Below are positions 57,331 to 64,000 of a stretch of 64,000 bases of DNA, in pieces. A program made the position numbers and the translations under genes. The stretch's first letter is position 1. Each line of letters opens with the position of its first letter. The stretch is from Semisulcospira habei (Eukaryota > Mollusca > Gastropoda > Semisulcospiridae). The notes under the pieces were generated by a model. It was not told the DNA's origin and did no database searches. It saw only the letters and a program-made list of their open reading frames with translations. The stretch lies in contig BTPG01000004.1 in assembly GCA_036245525.1 (NCBI GenBank), positions 13,501,343-13,565,342 on the forward strand, given 5' to 3'.

Positions 57331-58992
57331 TGTCACGGTTAGTGACTGTTTTGACAGTGGTAGACGAAAGTTGCCGAAGCACCGGTTGCGCAGGAATCGT
57401 GAGTTGTTTGCAAGTTGGTAGAGACGGGTTAGTGTTCTTTGTTTTGCACGTGCGGGGCGCGCTAGTGGATACGGTAGTGTGTTCACTGCCGAGTTTACCT
57501 TGTCGGGAGCAAGGGAATGATATTTTAGGTAGCAGCTGTACTCGGTTGGACCAAGTTGTCCTGCTTAGCTGACTGTTGGGAGTCAGTGACTGACCGTCTG
57601 TGGGAGTCGGTGACACAGGGCCGATCCAGTCCCGGGGTCATTGGAGGCCGGAGACTGGGGTTGTTTTGCTTACGGGTGGCGGCGTTTTGTGACGGGTCTC
57701 AGAGGAGGTGAGTGCTTAAAAAACCCGCGTGCGGATGTTTTGTCATGTTTGGGATGGGTGTTTTGTACTATGTGTTAGGTCTAGAAGTATCGTGGGGGAA
57801 AAGGAGGGGGGGGGGGCGCGATTGGTGGTAAAAGGGGAAGTATTGTTTTGGCGTTATTGTTTTGGCTCTGTAATTATTAGTTATTTTGAATTGTTGCGAA
57901 ATGTTGTATTGGTTTGTTGACGAGCAGAGATTTTAGGAAGGTTTTTATGTAATGGTTGCGAACTTTCCTTGTTTTGGTTCATGTGTAAATTTTGATGGAA
58001 AGCATGTGTCATATGAGTGAAGGTCAAGTGCTTGAATGGTTAGTGGTAGTGTTTTTGTAAACCAAGCAGGGTGAGTATGGAAGGTTAACTGTTTTAACGA
58101 CCCACTGGTTTACGTTACTTACGAGGCCGTTTAGGCTCCTGCTTTTGTTTTGCATTCGTTTTCGAGGTCGGGACCGGTTGTAGGGCCGACGGGCATCGGG
58201 ACCAACCACACCTCGCTGGACCGAGTGTCGGCCGGCGTGGAAGGGGCGCGGTCATCTATACTGCCGAAGCCGCCGTGTTACCATCGCGGCCAGAACAAGA
58301 GCCAGGGGAACAGAGAGAGAGACGGAGGGAGAGAGAGAGAGAGAGCCCGCAAAGCTGAACGACCGTTAAGGAAGCCGGACGGGAGGGATCCACAGGCGTT
58401 CGTCGACTCACCACGGTGGTCCCATTCTTATTCGCCTTTCCATTACTCACTCTGTCTTGGTGTAGTTCCATGATTCTTGTATATAAACAGTACGTTGTAA
58501 ATGACGTTTTTCAGCCGTCAGTTCGGAGGGCTGTAACCTGACTTTTATTGTGATTGTGGAGCAACAGTGCTGCGTAGCGTGGGGGAAGTGCTTGTTTCCA
58601 CCACTCGATGCAATGCTGATGCTGTGGAAGTAGTATTAATTCTGGTTTAATTTTTTCTGTTTTTTTTTTTCATTCTTTTTTCTTCGGGGGGGGGGGGGGG
58701 GGAGGGGAAGGGGGAGGGGGCAGGAAGTGGAAGTGTCGGTGGGAAGTGTGGAAAGGAAGGGAAGGGGGATAGTTAGTGTAATAAGTAATACAAGAGTGAG
58801 TGTACGTGTAAAGTAAATGTGTTGTGTTGCTTGTGCTGAGCTGTAACCTGTCTTGAGGCAAGACGCTAGGGTTCTTCTTCCGCTCTTCTACTCCTAACCT
58901 TCATCCTCGTCTATCTCTCTTTTGTCGGGGCATTTGGGGGTTCTACTTCCATTCTATCTTTCAATCTCGTCTGTCCCTCCCTAGCCGTGACA
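57331..58992 (+). repeat. 3' LTR of element 2
   Basis: 1662 bp from TGTCACGG to CCGTGACA, collinear with 51511-53206 with many substitutions and small indels. Includes a GA stretch at about 58312-58347 and a G-run at about 58685-58702. Confidence 0.9.
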
Positions 58993-59075
58993 TTGACGTT
59001 CTCTACTTAGCAAAGTAACTTTGGCGAAGTGAACCTCGGGCACTTTGGGATATTAATACGGCCTTTAAGGAATAA

Positions 59076-59655
59076 GAGTCTTACTGGGAGGAGGGAGGGA
59101 ACAAGGAAAGAACTGGGAGAGGGAGGGGGTGCGGAGAGGGGAGGGGACAAGGAAGAGACTGGGAGATGGAGGGTGATGCGGGGTGGGGGGGGAGACAAGT
59201 AAGGGACTGGGAGAGGGAGGGGGTGCGTAGAGGGGAAGGGACAAGGAAGGGACTGGGAGAGGGAGGGGGGTGCGGAGAGGGGAGTGTACTAGGAAGGGTC
59301 TGGGAGAGGAAGGGGGTGCGGAGATGGGAGGGGACAAGGAAGGGACTGGGAGAGGGAGGGGGTGCGGAGAGGGGAGGGGACAAGGAAGGGAGAGGGAGGG
59401 GTGCGGAGAGGGGACAAGGAAGGGACTGGGAGAGGGAGGGGGGTGCGGAGAGGGGACAAGGAATGGACTGGGAGAGGGAGGGGTGCGGAGAGGGGAGGGG
59501 ACAAGGAAGGGACTGGGAGAGGGAGGGGGTGCGGATAGGGGAGGGTGGTGCGAAAATGGGAGGGGACAAGGAAGGGACTGGGAGAGGGAGGAGGTGCGGG
59601 GAGGGGAGGGGACAAGGAAGGGACTGGGAGAGGGTGAGGGGTGCGGAGAGGGGAT
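59076..59655. repeat. Purine-rich minisatellite, about 46-bp unit
   Basis: About 12 irregular units built on GGGAGAGGGAGGGGGTGCGG, then AGAGGGGAGGGGACAAGGAA, then GGGACT. The plus strand is nearly all purine for almost 600 bp. The Gly/Arg-rich and Pro/Ser-rich ORFs on the two strands are artefacts of this composition. Confidence 0.88.
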
Positions 59656-59832
59656 TGGCGCGGGGAAGAATGAGTAGCATGACAGTCCTAACATTCTGGA
59701 ACCCATCTGCCATTGTCAATAACAATAATGAACTGAACTGCGCCAACAAACTGATCACAAACAAAAATAATTGATTTTATTGTCCTGTGAAAAAAGTGGT
59801 GACCACAATGATAAGAGAGGGGAGAGGGGCGC

Positions 59833-60321
59833 TTAACCCCTTCACTGCCAGTGATCGCAGATTGTGTTTCTAAACTCTTTGTTCATTCAACGTCACACAG
59901 AGAAAGCAGTCCATGGAACCATAGAAAATAGTTGCCACATTCCTTCTGCCAATGAAGATAAGTAGCGGCTAATCTCTCTGTTTGTTTGTTTGTCTATTTT
60001 GACAAAGGGTATTTACCCGAAATATTAATAAATTGTGTTGTACCCGTCTTTTCTAAGCGTGTTTCTTTCTCCGTTGGGTACTTCTTTTTATAGAAGATAG
60101 TGTCAGCAAGAGGCATAGATCCTCATGAGCCCCCGCATTTACGGGGTTCATGATGATCTATGTCTCATGCAGTTGTTAAATTTAAATCATCATCAGCGGA
60201 AGCAGCAGCATCCTGGCTTTGATTGACAATAACAAATGTACTGTTTAGGTCAGTTTCCATTGTGTACAGTGTTGTCAGCCGTCAAGATCACACCAGTTCT
60301 AGAGTGTAGGGGAGGGGTTAA
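59833..60321. mobile_element. TTAA-flanked MITE-like unit 1 (piggyBac-like ends, candidate)
   Basis: TTAACCCCTTCACTGCC begins at 59833. A reversed end GGGGAGGGGTTAA closes at 60321. TTAA flanks with CCC-starting ends are characteristic of piggyBac-type elements, and CCCTTCACTGCC-like ends are common in their non-autonomous forms. The unit carries no transposase but contains the hairpin at 60105-60172. The two ends match only over the first several bases, so pairing them is tentative. Confidence 0.4.
60105..60172. repeat. CATAGATCCTCATGAG hairpin, single copy
   Basis: Left arm GCAAGAGGCATAGATCCTCA followed by TGAGCCCCCGC. Right arm ACGGGGTTCATGATGATCTA followed by TGTCTCATGC. The arms are inverted complements with a few mismatches and a very short loop. 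One of the best-preserved single copies. Confidence 0.8.
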
Positions 60322-60746
60322 TGAACCAGCACCCATACAGTGACATTACTCGCGTCCAGCATCCCACTTCACGTCCACAAAGCCCGCACCGCAGTAGCAA
60401 GATGGTACACGTATCACTGTACCGGGTCCTCCACCATCCTGTGGACAGTCAACACTCAGCATCAATTAACACAACTGCTGAGGAACACTGGTCGTCATCG
60501 TCCGTCGTCATCTTCACCACTATCTACTATAGCCATCGTTGTCATCATCGCCATCATTATCTACGCGTGTGATGTAGTAGATAATGATGACGACGACGAT
60601 GACGACCAGTGTCAGTGCTGGTGCTGGTAGTGTACATGCTGCCCTGGCGGTGATGATGGGGATGAGAATCATCATGAAGGTGAAGTTGATAAAAAATTAT
60701 GACGACGATAGGTATCAAGAAAGGAGCAATACTCGGGTTTTAAAAG

Positions 60747-60782
<36 letters not shown>

Positions 60783-60889
60783 TGACTTGAGGCTGATGAT
60801 CCATGACACGTACGTATGAGGACTGTAGCGCTGTGAGGGTTAACTCTGTGTATTACGCCAACCGCTCAATCCTTACAAGCGTGCATGCA
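60322..60889. other. No gene recognised; GAT/GAC and AAT simple repeats
   Basis: ATGACGACGACGATGACG at about 60588-60605 and (AAT)n at about 60750-60780. A TTAA with GAGGGTTAA context at about 60834-60842 may be another TTAA-type end. Confidence 0.45.
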
Positions 60890-61170
60890 TTAACCCCTCC
60901 CCTGCCACTGTACGTACACTGAATGCACACTTTGGTTCTTGGTTCATTAACCCCTACCCTGCCACTGTACGTACGCTGTATGCACACTTTGGTTCTTGGT
61001 TCATTAACCCCTCCCCTGCCACTGTACGTACACTGTATGCACACTTTGGTTCTTGGTTCATTAACCCCTCCCCTGCCACTGTACGTACACTGTATGCACA
61101 CTTTGGTTCTTGGTTCATTAACCCCTCACATGTCACTGTAAGTACACTGTCTCCACACTTTGGTTCTTGG
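60890..61170. repeat. 57-bp tandem repeat, 5 copies, each with a TTAACCCC end
   Basis: Units of 57 bp: TTAACCCCTCCCCTGCCACT, then GTACGTACACTGTATGCACA, then CTTTGGTTCTTGGTTCA. Every unit starts with the TTAACCCC end motif, and the central GTACGTAC is self-complementary. The last unit is diverged. Confidence 0.9.
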
Positions 61171-61228
61171 TTCATTCAACGACCAAAAGCCAGCACCGTC
61201 CTAGACACATGGATACATACTGGTCTCA

Positions 61229-61314
61229 GCAAGAGGCATAGATCCTCATCAGCCCCCGCAGTCGCACTAACTTACCGCAGTCGCGGGGGCTCATGAGGAT
61301 CTATGTCTCTTGCA
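61229..61314. repeat. CATAGATCCTCATGAG hairpin, best-preserved copy
   Basis: Left arm GCAAGAGGCATAGATCCTCA, then TCAGCCCCCGC. Right arm GCGGGGGCTCATGAGGATCT, then ATGTCTCTTGC. About 31-base arms with two mismatches around a loop of about 24 nt that holds an inner GCAGTCGC pair. Confidence 0.85.
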
Positions 61315-61374
61315 GTTGGATCGTGTTCGCTTTTATCTCGGCAGTGAAGGGGTTAAAACACAGTGGTGAAGGAC

Positions 61375-63276
61375 ACACTATTATCTGTATATAGCAAGGG
61401 CCGGTCATGACTACACTATTATCTGTATATAGCAAGGGCCGGTCATGACTACACTATTATCTGTATATAGCAAGGGCTGGTCATGACTACACTATTATCT
61501 GTATATAGCAAGGGACGGTCATGACTACACTATTATCTGTATATAGCAAGGGACGGTCATGACTACACTATTATCTGTATATAGCAAGGGACGGTCATGA
61601 CTACACTATTATCTGTATATAGCAAGGGCCGGTCATGAATACACTATTATCTGTATATAGCAAGGGCCGGTCATGAATACACTATTATCTGTATATAGCA
61701 AGGGCCGGTCATGACTACACTATTATCTGTATATAGCAAGGGCCGGTCATGACTACACTATTATCTGTATATAGCAAGGGCCGGTCATGACTACACTATT
61801 ATCTGTATATAGCAAGGGCCGGTCATGACTACACTATTATCTGTATATAGCAAGGGCCGGTCATGACTACACTATTATCTGTATATAGCAAGGGCCGGTC
61901 ATGAATACACTATTATCTGTATATAGCAAGGGTCGGTCAGGACTACACTATTATCTGTATATAGCAAGGGCCGGTCATGAATACACTATTATCTGTATAT
62001 AGCAAGGGACGGTCATGACTACACTATTATCTGTATATAGCAAGGGCCGGTCATGACTACACTATTATCTGTATATAGCAAGGGCCGGTCATGACTACAC
62101 TATTATCTGTATATAGCAAGGGCCGGTCATGGCTACACTATTATCTGTATAATAGCAAGGGCCGGTTATGACTACACTATTATCTGTATATAGCAAGGGC
62201 CGGTCAGGACTACACTATTATCTGTATATAGCAAGGGCCGGTCAGGACTACACTATTATCTGTATATAGCAAGGGCCGGTCATGACTACACTATTATCTG
62301 TATATAGCAAGGGTCGGTCAGGACTACACTATTATCTGTATATAGCAAGGGTCGGTCAGGACTACACTATTATCTGTATATAGCAAGGGTCGGTCAGGAC
62401 TACACTATTATCTGTATATAGCAAGGGCCGGTCATGACTACACTATTATCTGTATATAGCAGGGGTCGGTCAGGACTACACTATTATCTGTATATAGCAA
62501 GGGTCGGTCATGACTACACTATTATCTGTATATAGCAAGGGCCGGCCATGACTACACTATTATCTGTATATAGCAAGGGCCGGTAATGACTACACTATTA
62601 TCTGTATATAGCAAGGGCCGGTCAGGACTACACTATTATCTGTATATAGCAAGGGCCGGTCAGGACTACACTATTATCTGTATATAGCAAGGGCCGGTCA
62701 GGACTAAGCTATTATCTGTATGTAGCAAGGGCCGGTCAGGACTACACTATTATCTGCATATAGCAAGGTCCGGTCATGACTACACTATTATCTGCATATA
62801 GCAAGGGCCGGTCATGACTACACTATTATCTGTATATAGCAAGGGCCGGCCATGACGACACTATTATCTGTATATAGCAAGGGCCGGTCATGACTACACT
62901 ATTATCTGTATATAGCAAGGGCCGGTCATGACTACGCTATTATCTGTATATAGCAAGGGCCGGTCAGGACTACGCTATTATCTGTATATAGCAAGGGCCG
63001 GTCATGACTACACTATTATCTGCATATAGCAAGGTCCGGTCATGACTACACTGTTATCTGCATATATCAAGGGCCGGTCATGACTACACTATTATCTGTA
63101 TATAGCAAGGGCGGTCATGACTACACTATTATCTGTATATAGCAAGGGTAGGTCATGACCACACTATTATCTGTATATAGCAAGGGCCGGTCATGACCAC
63201 ACTATTATCTGTATATAGCAAGGGCTGGTCATGACTACACTATTATCTGCATATAGGAAGGGCCGGTCATGGCTAC
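61375..63276. repeat. 38-bp minisatellite, about 50 copies
   Basis: Units of 38 bp: ACTACACTATTATCTGTATA, then TAGCAAGGGCCGGTCATG. Common two-state variants: GGGCC/GGGTC/GGGAC, CATG/CAGG, and TGTATA/TGCATA. Runs of the same variant sit together, for example the CAGG units at about 62200-62700, which suggests local block duplication. Confidence 0.93.
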
Positions 63277-63372
63277 ACGGATGTGGATTCCGCTTATTAG
63301 GCCTGCCGGTTATTACTCCACTATTTCCTTCATGCCAATGGCGGCCTAATTAACAGGTTCACTTGTATTTAC

Positions 63373-63524
63373 CTCACTTCCCCTGCTCCAGTCCTGTGCT
63401 CGTTTCACACGGTCCCCAACCTTCAGGATTTTAGCCAGCTCAGCTCCTGTGGGTTTCGCTCTCACTGGACCTGGTTTCGCTGTAACTGGCTGTGGTTTTG
63501 TTGTAACTGGCTCTGGTTGATGGC
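63373..63524 (-). CDS. Putative host-gene exon with MIB/HERC2-like start
   Basis: A 152-nt minus-strand open segment bounded by an acceptor-like TACTTTCCACAG (ending at 63525) and a donor-like GAG/GTAAAT (from 63372). It encodes GHQPEPVTTKPQPVTAKPGP, a Pro/Lys-rich repeat, followed by AKILKVGDRVKRAQDWSRGS. VGDRVKR..DW resembles the opening strand of the MIB/HERC2 domain of Mind-bomb-type ubiquitin ligases, whose next residues (WG-QDGG) would lie in the following exon outside the window or to the left. The segment is too short for a firm family call. It has no repeat signature, unlike all its neighbours. Confidence 0.35.
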
Positions 63525-63529
63525 CTGTG

Positions 63530-64000
63530 GAAAGTATTACAGCCAATCTTCAAAAGCAAATTCAGTGATGTTTGTCTTTGAAAGAGTCAAAATATTAACA
63601 CTTTGGCTGTCAGAATCACCTCGACAATAAGCGCTACCGACAACCAAAAGGTTAAGACTCAACCCACTCTCCCTTCTCCCAGCACCTCCCCCACCCCCAC
63701 CCCCACCAACCCCGAGACAGTTGATCTTCCTTTCCCTTCCTGACCCCCCCCCCCCCCTCCCTCGGGACTGTCATCGTGATTGTCTGATTCCTATTATCAG
63801 TCAGCTTTGTACCATATATGAAAAAGACAATTATCTCTGTCACCAAGGTATTTCAGTCAAGTTGTGTGCACTCAGATGCTATTCTGATCTGCCGATACGG
63901 TTCTAGTAAAATATCCCAATGTGCAAAAGGCCAGAGGGAAGACGTCGGTCTGATGGCCTTTTGCGAACGGGGATACTACTGCACGTGGACAGGTGATATT
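63530..64000. other. No gene recognised; C-runs
   Basis: Flank of the putative exon, with CCCCCACCC-type runs at about 63683-63705 and 63743-63760. It may be intron. No element was recognised. Confidence 0.4.

Larger units (their letters stand above)
51511..58992 (+). mobile_element. Gmr1-type Ty3/Gypsy LTR retrotransposon 2, older
   Basis: About 7.48 kb: LTRs at 51511-53206 and 57331-58992, a proline-type primer-binding site, then gag, CCHC, protease, integrase, a short RT-thumb remnant and RNase H. Integrase precedes the RT/RNase H part, as in element 1. LTRs are only about 90 per cent alike by eye, so it is older. The bases next to the LTRs (GACAT left, TTGAC right) do not match, so no target duplication is visible. 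One flank may have been rearranged. It carries a nonsense codon in gag, one frameshift in integrase and a deletion of the RT palm. Confidence 0.9.
60890..61356. mobile_element. TTAA-flanked MITE-like unit 2 (piggyBac-like ends, candidate)
   Basis: Left end TTAACCCCTCCCCTGCC at 60890. Right end GGCAGTGAAGGGGTTAA at 61340-61356, the exact reverse complement of the left end of unit 1. It contains the 57-bp array and the hairpin at 61229-61314. No transposase. As with unit 1, the ends suit piggyBac-like non-autonomous elements but the exact unit boundaries are uncertain. Confidence 0.45.

Noticed and set aside
58987..58997. A target-site duplication for element 2
   Set aside because: The flanking bases GACAT (left) and TTGAC (right) do not match in direct orientation, and shifting the LTR edge does not give a convincing pair.
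61375..63276. CRISPR-like array of 38-bp repeats
   Set aside because: The repeats are directly contiguous with no unique spacers, and the setting is clearly eukaryotic. The same applies to the 34-, 37-, 47-, 77- and 81-bp arrays.

Overview
The window looks like nuclear DNA of an invertebrate animal, most likely a marine mollusc such as a gastropod. That placement is an inference. It rests on the dense mix of APE-type LINEs, Ty3/Gypsy elements of two architectures, long minisatellites and scattered TGACCTTGACC-type modules. There is no operon-like gene packing, and I found no rRNA gene, tRNA gene or CRISPR array. Almost everything supportable is mobile or tandem-repeat DNA. The only host-gene candidate is one short minus-strand exon near the right end (63373-63524).

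Layout. 1-0.8 kb: two minisatellites (27 and 48 bp units). 2.1 kb: a foldback. 2.8-3.5 kb: dispersed modules. 3.6-10.85 kb: a 47-bp minisatellite split by an RTE-like LINE (4341-10597, dead) that itself holds a CR1/L2-like LINE ('LINE-A'). 11.2-13.4 kb: a 77-bp minisatellite. 13.8-16.9 kb: DNA-transposon relics and more modules. 17.1-21.6 kb: a broken conventional-order Gypsy element on the minus strand. 22.6 kb: a 154-bp perfect palindrome around (TA)n. 23.0-23.5 kb: short tandem arrays. 24.2-28.4 kb: LINE fragments joined by long (GA)n tracts. 29.0-30.15 kb: an 81-bp minisatellite. 31.3-35.0 kb: a second RTE-like LINE with an uninterrupted 1075-codon ORF. 36.1-46.4 kb: 37-bp and 34-bp minisatellites, the latter split by a young LTR element (37571-45528, minus strand). 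47.2-51.5 kb: LINE pieces (3' end, esterase ORF1, endonuclease N-terminus) and hairpin repeats. 51.5-59.0 kb: a second, older LTR element (plus strand). 59.1-63.3 kb: a purine-rich array, TTAA-flanked MITE-like units, and 57-bp and 38-bp arrays.

Four points stand out. (1) Both large LTR elements have integrase upstream of reverse transcriptase, the Gmr1-type order. They also carry reciprocal losses: one has RT but no RNase H, the other has RNase H but no RT palm, with breakpoints at nearly the same place in pol. (2) A small palindromic repeat with core CATAGATCCTCATGAG occurs as single hairpins, as tandem hairpins, inside two TTAA-flanked MITE-like units, and as half-hairpins amplified into the 34-bp and 37-bp arrays. 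(3) The RTE-like LINE at 31.3 kb has an intact ORF with endonuclease, RT and a C-terminal zinc finger. (4) A LINE family shows the same 3' stem-loop next to a (GA)n tail in three places.

Two insertions (RTE-like copy 1 and the young LTR element) lie inside minisatellites with identifiable target-site duplications, so the order of events can be read there. All statements come from reading the sequence by eye; family names rest on motif recognition, not on a search.
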